Origin: Acidimicrobiaceae bacterium
GTDB lineage: Bacteria; Actinomycetota; Acidimicrobiia; Acidimicrobiales; Aldehydirespiratoraceae
Direction: 5' to 3'
DNA length: 37,306 nucleotides
Assembly: GCA_009845995.1 (NCBI GenBank)
Contig: VXYK01000055.1
Coordinates: 2,105 to 39,410, forward strand
The notes below the pieces were generated by a model, which had not been told where the DNA came from, did not search any database, and worked only from the letters and a program-made list of their open reading frames with translations. How positions within the stretch are numbered: position 1 is the stretch's first letter; each line of letters opens with the position of its first letter. Below are positions 1-7,910 of the stretch, in pieces. The translations under genes were made by a program, and so were the position numbers.

Positions 1-88
1 GCGTGGGCAGCAGAGCGTAGCTAGCGAGGCGGAGCGTGGGCAGCAGAGCGTAGCTAGCGAGGCGGAGCGTGGGCAGCAGAGCGTAGCT
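1..88. repeat. 33-bp tandem repeat, about 2.7 copies
   Basis: Units 1-33 and 34-66 are identical and 67-88 repeats the first 22 bases before diverging. The repeat may continue beyond the window edge. Because 33 is a multiple of three, one plus-strand frame (from base 2) stays open as repeats of RGQQSVASEAE and ends in a TAG at 98-100. The other two plus frames are closed by the TAG in each unit. It could therefore be the tail of an upstream gene or a non-coding repeat that happens to be open. Confidence 0.9.
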
Positions 89-100
89 GACAACGGTTAG
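2..100 (+). CDS. possible C-terminal tail of an upstream gene (partial)
   Basis: An open frame enters from the left edge, consists of almost three copies of the 11-residue unit RGQQSVASEAE followed by a short unique end, and stops with TAG at 98-100. It has no recognisable domain. The frame is preserved only because the repeat length is a multiple of three, so coding status cannot be settled from the window. The stop lies 14 bases before the proposed -10 box of the next gene. Confidence 0.3.
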   Translation, partial: RGQQSVASEAERGQQSVASEAERGQQSVADNG

Positions 101-114
101 GAGCGGCGTGCCGG

Positions 115-120
115 TAACCT
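115..120 (+). promoter_or_regulatory. -10 box TAACCT, leaderless promoter of the radical SAM gene
   Basis: TAACCT is followed by exactly 6 nt and then the GTG at 127. No Shine-Dalgarno sequence is present. The same TANNNT-N6-start layout recurs at obgE, pspA, proA and the folP2-like gene, which supports both the promoter and the start. No good -35 box is visible. Confidence 0.5.
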
Positions 121-126
121 CAATGG

Positions 127-2121
127 GTGTCTGTGTCGCTGTGGCCTCGCCTTGAGAACCTGCTCCCGCAGGTCCAGAAGCCGGCCCGTTACATCGGTTG
201 TGAGCAGGGAGCGCAGGCTCCGACTCACGGTGCTGGGATCGTCAGTTGGCTGTTGACGTATCCGGACACCTACGAGATCGGTTTGCCGAATCAGGGTCTG
301 CAGATCCTCTACGAGATTCTCAATGAGCGTGACGATGCGGCGGCCGAGCGTGCCTATTCGCCTTGGACCGACCTTGAAGCGTTGTTGCGGCGAGAGAAGA
401 TCCCTCTGTTCTCGGTGGACACACATCGCCCTGCCGGCGTTTTCGATGTCATTGCGTTCAACCTCAGCGCTGAGTTGACGTACACGAACCTCCTCAACTG
501 CATCGACCTCGCAGGCGTTCCGATTCACTCGACTGCCCGCGCAGACTCCGAACCGCTGATCGGCGTGGGTGGTCACTGCACCTACAACCCCGAACCCATC
601 GCCGATTTCGTCGATTTCGTCGTGTTGGGAGACGGCGAGGAGGTCGTTGGCGAGATCACTGAGATTGTGCGCGAATGGAAGGACACCGGTCGTTTCGATG
701 GTTCACGCAGATCAGTGTTGAGGGAGTTGGCGAAGGTCGCCGGTGTCTATGTCCCTTCGATGTACCAAGTGGCCTACGACGGTGCGTTCATTGCCGAGGT
801 GACGCCTCGCTTCGCTGATGTGCCGGCGACGGTGGAGAAACGCACGGTTGCTGATCTTGCAGATTGGCCTTATCCCAAACAGCAGCTCGTGCCCTTGACC
901 GAGGTCGTCCATGACCGACTCTCAGTCGAGGTTTTCAGGGGGTGCACCCGGGGTTGCAGGTTCTGTCAGGCAGGGATGATCACCCGCCCTGTTCGGGAGC
1001 GCCCTGCTGAGCAGGTTCGCACCATGATCAGCGACGGTCTGGCCCGGACCGGATATGACGAAGTGGCGTTGACTTCGCTTTCAACTGCCGACTTCAGCGG
1101 TATCCGGCAGGTCATCGGCGAGACGATCTCGGACGCGGGTTGCGATCAGGTGAGCGTTGCGCTGCCCAGCTTGCGGGTGGACGCGTTCACTGTCGGGATT
1201 GCGGCGGAGATTCAGCGAGCTCGTCGCACCGGCTTGACGTTTGCTCCAGAAGCCGGTTCATGGCGGATGCGCCAGGTCATCAACAAGCTCATTCGAGAAG
1301 AAGATCTGTATGGAGCGGTGGAGAGCGCCTACAGCCAGGGTTGGCGGCGTATGAAGCTGTATTTCCTCACTGGTCTTCCCACCGAGACCGATGAGGACAC
1401 GCTCGGAATCGCCGAACTCGCCCGGAATTGTGTCGCGCTCGGAAGGCGTCACCATTCCTCGCCGTCGGTGACTGTCTCTGTGGGTGGTTTCGTGCCGAAG
1501 CCGTTCACTCCTTTCCAGTGGTTCGGTCAGAACACCGTGGTGGAGCTTTCACGCAAGATCGGGTTGTTGCGTGATGACCTGCGTCAGAACAAGGGCGTGC
1601 AACTGAAATGGCACGACCCCAAAGCGACGCTTGCGGAAGGGATCACCAGTCGTGGGGATCGCCGTTTGGGCCCGGTGATCGAGTATGTCTGGCGCAAGGG
1701 CGGCACGTTTCAGGAGTGGTCGGAGCATTTCAACTACGACCTTTGGCTTGAGGCTATGGCAGCGAGCGGTTGCGACGTTGACTGGTACGTTCACCGCCAT
1801 CGCACCGATGATGAAGTACTTCCGTGGGATCACCTGTCCGCGGGCCTCCACAAGGACTTCTTGTGGCAGGACTGGCGGGATTCGCTCAATGAGTTGGGCC
1901 TTGAGGATTGCCGCTGGACTCCGTGTTATGACTGCGGGGCCTGCACCGGTTATGGAATCGAACATGTGGTGGCGTCGACGTCGCCGCCCGCGGGGGGGAG
2001 TCAGGGAACAGGTGTCGATCTGTCCCAAGGCGGTGCGGTGCCCGTGGTGCTGGGCAAGCGGCCGCGTGCCGAGTCGAACGGCGATGATCCGCAGCCTCGT
2101 CGGTTGGTTGGGGTGGGCTGA
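127..2121 (+). CDS. TIGR03960-type B12-binding radical SAM protein
   Basis: This 664-residue protein has an N-terminal cobalamin-binding-like region (YPDTYEIGLPNQGLQ around residue 46) and a radical SAM core with the CxxxCxxC motif (Cys273, Cys277, Cys280 in FRGCTRGCRFCQAG). The C-terminal part contains a second cysteine cluster (PCYDCGACTGYG). It matches the family whose members sit directly upstream of, or are fused to, a DUF2344 domain next to RNase E/G and ribosomal protein L21 genes. Its substrate is not known; the constant neighbourhood suggests a role in RNA or ribosome modification, which is inference. The GTG at 127 was chosen because it lies 6 nt after a TAACCT -10 box; GTG at 133 is the alternative. 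It overlaps the next gene by one base (TGATG), so the two are probably translationally coupled. Confidence 0.88.
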   Translation: MSVSLWPRLENLLPQVQKPARYIGCEQGAQAPTHGAGIVSWLLTYPDTYEIGLPNQGLQILYEILNERDDAAAERAYSPWTDLEALLRREKIPLFSVDTHRPAGVFDVIAFNLSAELTYTNLLNCIDLAGVPIHSTARADSEPLIGVGGHCTYNPEPIADFVDFVVLGDGEEVVGEITEIVREWKDTGRFDGSRRSVLRELAKVAGVYVPSMYQVAYDGAFIAEVTPRFADVPATVEKRTVADLADWPYPKQQLVPLTEVVHDRLSVEVFRGCTRGCRFCQAGMITRPVRERPAEQVRTMISDGLARTGYDEVALTSLSTADFSGIRQVIGETISDAGCDQVSVALPSLRVDAFTVGIAAEIQRARRTGLTFAPEAGSWRMRQVINKLIREEDLYGAVESAYSQGWRRMKLYFLTGLPTETDEDTLGIAELARNCVALGRRHHSSPSVTVSVGGFVPKPFTPFQWFGQNTVVELSRKIGLLRDDLRQNKGVQLKWHDPKATLAEGITSRGDRRLGPVIEYVWRKGGTFQEWSEHFNYDLWLEAMAASGCDVDWYVHRHRTDDEVLPWDHLSAGLHKDFLWQDWRDSLNELGLEDCRWTPCYDCGACTGYGIEHVVASTSPPAGGSQGTGVDLSQGGAVPVVLGKRPRAESNGDDPQPRRLVGVG

Positions 2122-2852
2122 TGAGGATTCGCATTCGTTTCAGCAAGCACGGCAAGGTGCGCTTCACCTCGCATCGCGATGTTGCGCGGATTTTTCAACG
2201 TGTTCTGCGGCGCGCCGGGCTCCCGGTTGCGTACAGCCAGGGGTTCTCTCCACGTCCGAAAATCGCCTTTGGTCTCGCTTTGTCGACAGGACATGAGTCC
2301 GAAGCGGAGTATCTTGATATTGATCTTGATCCCGAACGAACCGATGGACTTGAAATGGGCGATCTGCCGGCCCGGTTGTCAAATGAACTTCCTGAAGGAA
2401 TGGCAGTCACTGCTGCAGTGGTTATTGATCGACGGACTGCGTCGTTGCAGCAAGCAGTCACTAGTTGTACCTGGCAGATCGATGTCGTCGACACCGATGC
2501 CAATACCGTGGCCGGCGCCGTGGCTCGAGCGCTCGCCGCTGAAACTCTCGTCGTCACCAGAGAACGCAAGGGGCGCGAGGTCACCGACGACCTGCGCCCC
2601 GGTGTCCTGAGTCTCGATGTTGAAGGGCCTGTCGAAGCTGAAGAAGATGAGGGTTCTCGAGTGCGGCTTGTCGCTGAGCTCGCTACCAAACCTCGTGCGC
2701 TGAGAGTGTCTGAACTTTTGGGCGCGCTTGATCCACCGCTGATCGAGCACCGGGTGCTAAGGCTTCACCAATGGACAACGAACGAAACCGACGCACGGCA
2801 GCGAAGCAATCCTCTGAATGCTGCCGCGTCCGCACTGGTGGGGGCGACATGA
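2121..2852 (+). CDS. DUF2344 (TIGR03936) family protein
   Basis: The 243-residue protein begins with the family signature (RIRFSKHGKVRFTSHRD, then YSQGFSPRPKIAFG near residue 38). The family is uncharacterised. It is nearly always paired with the TIGR03960 radical SAM protein, as here, where the ATG shares one base with the upstream TGA. The pair probably works as one unit. The C-terminal 25 residues are polar and low in complexity. Function cannot be assigned from sequence; coupling to RNase E/G 39 bases downstream supports a link to RNA metabolism. Confidence 0.85.
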   Translation: MRIRIRFSKHGKVRFTSHRDVARIFQRVLRRAGLPVAYSQGFSPRPKIAFGLALSTGHESEAEYLDIDLDPERTDGLEMGDLPARLSNELPEGMAVTAAVVIDRRTASLQQAVTSCTWQIDVVDTDANTVAGAVARALAAETLVVTRERKGREVTDDLRPGVLSLDVEGPVEAEEDEGSRVRLVAELATKPRALRVSELLGALDPPLIEHRVLRLHQWTTNETDARQRSNPLNAAASALVGAT

Positions 2853-2891
2853 TCGCTTGTCTTCCGGTGCCATCAACGAAGGAACGAAACT

Positions 2892-4883
2892 ATGGCCGAA
2901 TCACAGGCCGACAACCGCGACACCTCGAGTCGCGCCCCCAAACCTCCTCCTGGAGACACGAAAAAGCCGAAAATTGGTGACACGCGCCCAGCGCCGCCGC
3001 CAAACCAGGGTCCCCGTATAGGAGACACACGACCAGCGCCGCCGAGCAACGACGGCGCTAAGTCGGGCAGTTCCGGTACTGCGGCTCCTAAACAGGGCCA
3101 GGACGCCCGACGAAACCAGGGCGCCAAGCAGGGTCAGGGCGCCAAGCAGGGTCAGGGTGCCAAGCAGGGCCAGTGGCCCAAGCAGGGCGAGCGCTCCAAG
3201 CAGGGCCAGCGACCCAAGCAGGATCAGCGGCCCAAACAAGGCGAAGGTGTTAAACAAGGCCAGCGGCCCAAGCAGGATCAGCGCGCCAAGCAAGGCCAAC
3301 AGGACGGCTCTTCGAGTTCGGATTCTACGGACCAGGGTCAAAGCCAACGAGTTTCCCAAGGCCGTGCGCCGAGCGAGGGTGGATCCAGGCGTCGTCGCCG
3401 CAGGCGCGGCGGACGGAGTCGAGGTAGAGGGTCCACCGCAGACCAACCAGGGGGCGTCAATCGTCAGCAGTCTGGAGGTTCGCAGACTCGTCGAGGTTCC
3501 GGTCGCGCTGACAGGTCGCACCGTCCAGTCGAATCGATTGTCGACGACGCGGTTGAACTTGACGAGAAGACGATGAGACAACGCCGGGGACGCACCCGCA
3601 AGGGTCAGGCGGTGGGTCGCTACATGATGTGCGTTTCTGTAGGCCGAAGGGCGACGCAGATAGCAACGCTTGAAGGGCGCAAACTCGTTGAGCATCAGGT
3701 GTCGCGCCCTGCCGACGATGTCAGCCAGATTCATGGGAATATCTACGTGGGCCGAGTGCAGAACGTGCTGCCGGGCATGGAAGCCGCTTTCGTTGATATC
3801 GGTACACCCAAGAACGCGGTGCTCTACCGCGGCGATGTGCAATACGACCCCGAGGACATAGAAAGTGGGCGTACCGAACAGCCCCGCATTGAGGAACTTC
3901 TGAAGGCACGCCAGACGATCCTGTGCCAGGTGACAAAGAACCCGATAGCTCACAAGGGCGCCCGGCTGACTCAGGAAGTTTCGCTGCCGGGTCGGTTCGT
4001 GGTGCTGGTACCCAACACTTCGACCTACGGGATCTCGAAACGTCTTCCAGAGGGCGAACGTGCTCGGTTGCGCAACATACTCGACAAGGCGAAGCCCAAA
4101 CGCCATGGCGTGATCGTGCGCACCGCAGCTGAGAACGTCACAGCCGAGGAGATTCAGCGCGATGTGGCCCGACTCGTCACGCAGTGGAAAGAGATTGAAA
4201 CGCTCGCCAAAAAAACAAACGCACCAGCACTCGTGTACCGCGAGCCCGAAGCTGCGGTGCGGATAATCCGCGAAGAGTTCACCAAGGATTTCCGCGGAAT
4301 CATCATTGACAACCGCAAGCTCTACGACGAGGTGAGGGCTTACGTATCGAGCATCACGCCGGCGCTGGCGGAACGAGTCGAATACTATAATCCGAAGGCC
4401 GAGAAGCTGCCGCTCTTTGAGCGTTATCACGTACAAGAGCAATTGAGAAAGGCGCTCGACCGCAAGGTCTGGCTCCCGTCTGGTGGTTCGTTGATCATTG
4501 AGGCCACCGAGGCCCTCACCGTCATCGATGTCAACACAGGCAAGAATGTGGGCAGTTCAAGCCTCGAAGAGACAGTCTTCCGCAACAACTTGGAAGCCGC
4601 CGAGGAGGTCGCCAATCAACTGCGTCTGCGCGATATCGGCGGGATAATCGTGATCGATTTCGTCGACATGGAAATTGCCAAGAACCGGTCAGAGGTAATG
4701 AAGGTCTTCAGAGCCGCGTTGGCCCGCGACAAGACCCGCACGCAGGTATTCGATATCTCAGGTCTCGGGCTGGTCGAGATGACGCGGAAGCGGATCGGCG
4801 AAGGGCTGCTGGAGTCTGTTTCTGATCTTTGCGGGACCTGCGACGGCGATGGACATGTCCTTATTGATGGTCTGATCGGTTGA
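2892..4883 (+). CDS. rng: ribonuclease E/G with long disordered N-terminal extension
   Basis: This is a Rne/Rng endoribonuclease for mRNA decay and rRNA processing. The catalytic half begins with an S1-type domain near residue 243. The DNase-like core carries the two metal-binding aspartates Asp546 (VIDVNTGKN) and Asp589 (IVIDFVDM), 43 residues apart as in E. coli RNase E. The Zn-link CxxC is Cys647/Cys650, and the protein ends 13 residues later, so there is no C-terminal degradosome scaffold. Instead the first 240 residues are disordered: a GDTRPAPP duplication, ten hexapeptides of the KQGQ type (about residues 78-136), and an Arg/Gly-rich patch that looks RNA-binding. The ATG follows GAAGGA with an 8-nt spacer, so the long N-terminus is probably translated. 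The gene lies 39 nt after the DUF2344 gene and just upstream of rplU-rpmA. Confidence 0.93.
   Translation: MAESQADNRDTSSRAPKPPPGDTKKPKIGDTRPAPPPNQGPRIGDTRPAPPSNDGAKSGSSGTAAPKQGQDARRNQGAKQGQGAKQGQGAKQGQWPKQGERSKQGQRPKQDQRPKQGEGVKQGQRPKQDQRAKQGQQDGSSSSDSTDQGQSQRVSQGRAPSEGGSRRRRRRRGGRSRGRGSTADQPGGVNRQQSGGSQTRRGSGRADRSHRPVESIVDDAVELDEKTMRQRRGRTRKGQAVGRYMMCVSVGRRATQIATLEGRKLVEHQVSRPADDVSQIHGNIYVGRVQNVLPGMEAAFVDIGTPKNAVLYRGDVQYDPEDIESGRTEQPRIEELLKARQTILCQVTKNPIAHKGARLTQEVSLPGRFVVLVPNTSTYGISKRLPEGERARLRNILDKAKPKRHGVIVRTAAENVTAEEIQRDVARLVTQWKEIETLAKKTNAPALVYREPEAAVRIIREEFTKDFRGIIIDNRKLYDEVRAYVSSITPALAERVEYYNPKAEKLPLFERYHVQEQLRKALDRKVWLPSGGSLIIEATEALTVIDVNTGKNVGSSSLEETVFRNNLEAAEEVANQLRLRDIGGIIVIDFVDMEIAKNRSEVMKVFRAALARDKTRTQVFDISGLGLVEMTRKRIGEGLLESVSDLCGTCDGDGHVLIDGLIG
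3123..3300 (+). repeat. 18-bp tandem repeats inside rng (hexapeptide xKQGQx)
   Basis: About ten consecutive 18-bp units, each built on a core resembling GCCAAGCAGGGTCAGGGC, encode hexapeptides with the pattern [A/S/P/V]-K-Q-[G/D]-[Q/E]-[G/R/W]. The first three units are almost identical at DNA level and the later ones have drifted while keeping K-Q. This suggests recent expansion by slippage with selection on the amino acid pattern. Confidence 0.9.
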
Positions 4884-4892
4884 TAGGCCCGT

Positions 4893-4898
4893 TAGAAT
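4893..4898 (+). promoter_or_regulatory. -10 box TAGAAT, probable rplU promoter
   Basis: TAGAAT lies 9 nt before the rplU ATG in the 24-bp gap after rng, which would give a leader of only a few nucleotides. It would let the L21-L27 pair be transcribed separately from the upstream operon. No clear -35 box is visible. Confidence 0.45.
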
Positions 4899-4907
4899 TC
4901 TCCGCCT

Positions 4908-5216
4908 ATGTACGCAGTAGTGAAGACCGGCGGTAAGCAGTACCGCGTGGAGCAGGGTCAGACCCTTTCGGTGGAACGATTGGGTGATCCCGGGGCCGAT
5001 GTCGAGCTCGCCCCGGTGATGCTGGTCGACGGCGACACCGTTCTCGCTACGCCGGATCAGTTGAAGAACGCGTCGGTGACCGCTCGGATTATTGAGGAAC
5101 ACAAAGGTCCCAAGATCAACGGGTTCCTCTACAAGAACAAGTCGAACAACCGCAAGCGATGGGGACATCGTCAGACTTTGGCCCTCATCGAGATAACCGC
5201 AATATCGAAGGGTTGA
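4908..5216 (+). CDS. rplU: 50S ribosomal protein L21
   Basis: At 102 residues it has the normal L21 length and N-terminus (MYAVVKTGGKQYRVEQG), and the conserved basic C-terminal part (YKNKSNNRKRWGHRQ). L21 binds 23S rRNA in the large subunit. It is followed after 6 nt by rpmA, the standard bacterial arrangement. A TAGAAT -10 box lies 9 nt before the ATG. Confidence 0.98.
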   Translation: MYAVVKTGGKQYRVEQGQTLSVERLGDPGADVELAPVMLVDGDTVLATPDQLKNASVTARIIEEHKGPKINGFLYKNKSNNRKRWGHRQTLALIEITAISKG

Positions 5217-5222
5217 TGTCAA

Positions 5223-5474
5223 ATGTCCAAGACCAAAGGTGGCGGCTCGACCCGTAACGGCCGCGATTCCAACGCCCAGCGCCTCGGTGTGAAGGTTTAT
5301 GACGGTGGCCAGGTTCTGGCCGGCGCAATCATCGTTCGCCAGCGGGGCACCAAGTTTCACCCCGGCAACAACGTCATGAGGGGTGGGGACGACACTCTCT
5401 TCGCCACCTCCGACGGCACGGTCAAGTTCGGGCGACGTCGCGGTCGCAAACTTGTAGATGTGATCCCTGCTTAG
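5223..5474 (+). CDS. rpmA: 50S ribosomal protein L27
   Basis: The 83-residue protein has the diagnostic [12 protein letters not shown] start and the [15 protein letters not shown] core of L27, whose N-terminal tail reaches the peptidyl transferase centre. The N-terminus is MSKTKGGG rather than the common MAHKKGGG; no Firmicutes-type cleavable extension is present. An AAGGG sequence overlapping the end of rplU can serve as ribosome binding site. It is cotranscribed with rplU. Confidence 0.98.
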   Translation: MSKTKGGGSTRNGRDSNAQRLGVKVYDGGQVLAGAIIVRQRGTKFHPGNNVMRGGDDTLFATSDGTVKFGRRRGRKLVDVIPA

Positions 5475-5498
5475 CGGCCAGAAGAATCCCCACGCCGG

Positions 5499-5544
5499 CA
5501 GTGTCCAGGCAAGCACCGCCTAGGCTGGCAGTGTCTAAGCTAGC
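5499..5544. repeat. imperfect direct repeat upstream of obgE
   Basis: GGCAGTGTCCAGGCAAGC (5499-5516 region) recurs 28 bp later as GGCAGTGTCTAAGCTAGC. The second copy contains the TAAGCT -10 box that sits 6 nt before the obgE GTG. The duplication may have duplicated or created the promoter. Confidence 0.6.
5536..5541 (+). promoter_or_regulatory. -10 box TAAGCT, leaderless promoter of obgE
   Basis: TAAGCT is separated by 6 nt (AGCAAA) from the GTG of obgE, with no Shine-Dalgarno sequence. This fits a transcript starting at or next to the start codon. No good -35 box is seen. Confidence 0.5.
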
Positions 5545-5547
5545 AAA

Positions 5548-6789
5548 GTGTCTACCTTCATCGATGAGTGCAACCTGCATGTCTCCGCTGGTGATGGTGG
5601 CGCGGGCTGCGTCGCGTTCAGACGGGAGGCCCATGTGTCCAAGGGCGGGCCTGACGGTGGGGACGGCGGTGATGGCGGGTCGATCTGGTTGGTAGCGGAC
5701 CGCAACGTAGCTTCGTTGTTGGCGTTTCGCGACTATCCCCATCGCAAGGCTCCCAACGGCACCCATGGCGGAGGATCCAAGCGCCACGGGGCCCGAGGCT
5801 CAGACCTCGACGTGACAGTTCCGATGGGGACTGTGGTGCTGGACCACGACACTCGTGAACCGCTTGCCGATCTGGTCAACAACGGCGACCGTTGGCTGGC
5901 CGCACAAGCAGGCGAGGGTGGACGCGGGAATGCTCGTTTCCTATCGAACTACAGGCGAGCGCCTGCTTTCGCTGAGCAGGGTGAGCACGGAGAACAGCGC
6001 TGGCTGCGACTCGAACTCAAGCTGCTCGCCGATGTCGCGATCATTGGATTTCCCAACGTCGGGAAATCGACACTGATCAGTCGGATCTCGGCCGCGAAAC
6101 CAAAGATCGCCGACTACCCGTTCACCACTCTTGAGCCGAACCTCGGAGTTGTCCGCACAGATGATGGTTTTGAGATGGTCCTTGCGGACATCCCCGGCTT
6201 GATCGAAGGAGCAAGCGAAGGCAGGGGATTGGGGCATCAATTTCTGCGCCATGTCGAACGGGCGCAAGTGTTGCTGGTGCTGGTCGATTTGGCTCCGTGG
6301 GACGGGGTTGCGCCCCACGAGCAACTGCAGGTGTTGCTCGGCGAGTTGGGTTCTTACCAGCCAGACTTGCTGGATCGTCCGCGATTGGTTGTCGGCAGCC
6401 GTGCCGACATGGCACCCGGACACAGCTATGACGGCCTCGCCGTCTCGTCAGTCACAGGCTCGGGAATCTCCGAATTGATAGGCGCACTCGTTGGTTTGGT
6501 CTCCGAGAGCAGAGCCAGAGAACCAGAAGCGACCAGAACCACGATTCACCGGCCGGTTTCGGGTGAGATCCAACTCCGACGTCATGATGACGGCTCCTGG
6601 GAGGTGATGGGTCGTGCGGCGCAACGAGCGGTTGCTCTAAGTGATTTGACCGACGATCAGGCATTGGCTTATGCAACTGAACGGTTGCAGCAGCTTGGCG
6701 TCAACACTGCGTTGGCGCGAGCAGGGTTGCGCAGCGGTGATGAGGTCCGCATCGGCGACTTCAGCTTTGAGTACGAAGAGGATTCATGA
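5548..6789 (+). CDS. obgE: Obg family GTPase
   Basis: This 413-residue Obg/CgtA GTPase, a 50S assembly and stress-response factor, has three parts. They are the glycine-rich Obg fold (residues 1-160), the G domain, and a C-terminal OCT domain (about 330-400). The P-loop is G167-FPNVGKS-174, switch I is YPFTTLEPNLG, and G3 is DIPGLIEGA. The usual G4 motif NKxD is replaced by Ser284-Arg285-Ala286-Asp287 (VVGSRADM), so only the base-contacting Asp is kept; G5 appears as SSVTGSG. The GTG start follows a leaderless-type -10 box. The last four bases overlap proB (ATGA). The rplU-rpmA-obgE-proB order is usual in actinobacteria. Confidence 0.96.
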   Translation: MSTFIDECNLHVSAGDGGAGCVAFRREAHVSKGGPDGGDGGDGGSIWLVADRNVASLLAFRDYPHRKAPNGTHGGGSKRHGARGSDLDVTVPMGTVVLDHDTREPLADLVNNGDRWLAAQAGEGGRGNARFLSNYRRAPAFAEQGEHGEQRWLRLELKLLADVAIIGFPNVGKSTLISRISAAKPKIADYPFTTLEPNLGVVRTDDGFEMVLADIPGLIEGASEGRGLGHQFLRHVERAQVLLVLVDLAPWDGVAPHEQLQVLLGELGSYQPDLLDRPRLVVGSRADMAPGHSYDGLAVSSVTGSGISELIGALVGLVSESRAREPEATRTTIHRPVSGEIQLRRHDDGSWEVMGRAAQRAVALSDLTDDQALAYATERLQQLGVNTALARAGLRSGDEVRIGDFSFEYEEDS

Positions 6790-7892
6790 GTCTCAACAAC
6801 ACGGTTGTGGTGAAGATAGGAACGTCGTCCATCACCGATAGTGAAGGCGTCGTGCAGCGATCCCGTATCGCCAAGTTGTGTGCCGAAGTGGCTGATCTGC
6901 GCGCCGACGGTTATGGCGTCGTGGTGGTGACCTCGGGCGCCATTGCTGCGGGTCTGCCGGATTTGGGAATGGGCGGAGGCAAGCGACCCAAAGACATTCA
7001 GACGCTGCAAGCTGTGGCGACTGTGGGGCAGAGTGCGCTGATGGCGGTGTATCGCGAAGAGTTCGCCTCGCACGGTCTGATTGCCGGCCAGGTTCTGCTG
7101 ATCCCTCTCGATTTCATCGTGCGATCTCAGTACCTGCACGCCCGGCAGACGCTTGAGCGGCTGCTTGAGCTTGGTGTCATACCGGTGGTGAATGAGAACG
7201 ATGCCATCGCGGACGATGAGATCCGTTTCGGCGACAACGATCGGATCGCCGCTTTGGTTGCGAATTTGGTTGACGCTGTCCGTTTGGTGCTGTTGACAGA
7301 TACGCCGGGTGTGCTGACCGCAGATCCACGCACAGATGCTGAAGCGTCGCTGATCTCCGAGATCGTCCGGATCGACCATCAGACCGAGGCGCTTGTGGGC
7401 GGTGCGGGTTCGGCGCGAGGCAGTGGCGGCATGGCTTCCAAACTCAACGCAGCGAAGATCGCTGCTTGGTCAGGCGTCTCGTCGGTGATTGCGGATGCTC
7501 ATCGTGATCAGGTGTTGCGAGACGCAGTAGCGGGCGTGCCCGGCAGCGGCACGATGGTGCATGCCCGCGAGAGCCGCCTGCCTGCGAGAAAGCTGTGGAT
7601 CGCGTTCGCAGTCGGCGCTCAGGGGACCATCACCGTTGACGGTGGTGCTCGCAAGGCTCTCGAACGTGGCAAGTCGCTGTTGGCGGCTGGTGTGCGCGAG
7701 GTCGATGGTTCGTTCGCTGCGGGTTCGCCGGTCGAGGTGGTAGACGATGAAGCGGTCGTCTTTGCCAAGGGTTTGACTCGTCACGGCTCCGATGATCTGC
7801 GGGCGGTGGCGGGTCGTCGCAGTGGCGATCTTCCCCCGGGCGCGTTGCACCTGGTCATTCACGCTGATGACCTTGTGACTGTGCCCGCCTAG
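6786..7892 (+). CDS. proB: glutamate 5-kinase
   Basis: ProB phosphorylates L-glutamate to gamma-glutamyl phosphate, the first step of proline synthesis. The amino acid kinase domain starts at once (VVVKIGTSSITD; then VVTSGAIAAGLPDLG and NENDAIADDEIRFGDNDRIAALVA) and the C-terminal 95 residues form a PUA domain (RKLWIAFAVGAQGTITVDGGA). Its 368 residues are normal for the two-domain form. Translation is coupled to obgE by the ATGA overlap. The partner proA is not adjacent: pspA and murJ on the other strand lie between them. The TAG stop lies in the first copy of a 17-bp duplication. Confidence 0.97.
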   Translation: MSLNNTVVVKIGTSSITDSEGVVQRSRIAKLCAEVADLRADGYGVVVVTSGAIAAGLPDLGMGGGKRPKDIQTLQAVATVGQSALMAVYREEFASHGLIAGQVLLIPLDFIVRSQYLHARQTLERLLELGVIPVVNENDAIADDEIRFGDNDRIAALVANLVDAVRLVLLTDTPGVLTADPRTDAEASLISEIVRIDHQTEALVGGAGSARGSGGMASKLNAAKIAAWSGVSSVIADAHRDQVLRDAVAGVPGSGTMVHARESRLPARKLWIAFAVGAQGTITVDGGARKALERGKSLLAAGVREVDGSFAAGSPVEVVDDEAVVFAKGLTRHGSDDLRAVAGRRSGDLPPGALHLVIHADDLVTVPA

Positions 7893-7910
7893 GGACTGTG
7901 CCCGCCTAGG
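7877..7910. repeat. perfect 17-bp tandem duplication between proB and pspA stops
   Basis: GACTGTGCCCGCCTAGG occurs at 7877-7893 and again at 7894-7910. Each copy contains the palindrome CCTAGG. The TAG of proB (7890-7892) is in copy one and the TAG of pspA on the opposite strand (7906-7908) is in copy two. Before duplication the two convergent genes would have shared one CTAG. Confidence 0.95.

Noticed and set aside
1..100. CRISPR-like array at the left edge
   Set aside because: The 33-bp units are directly adjacent with no spacers.
2901..4442. Long minus-strand reading frame of 513 codons opposite rng
   Set aside because: It is a shadow of the RNase gene: its Leu/Gly/Ala repeats are the antisense of the KQGQ array and no domain or start signal is seen.
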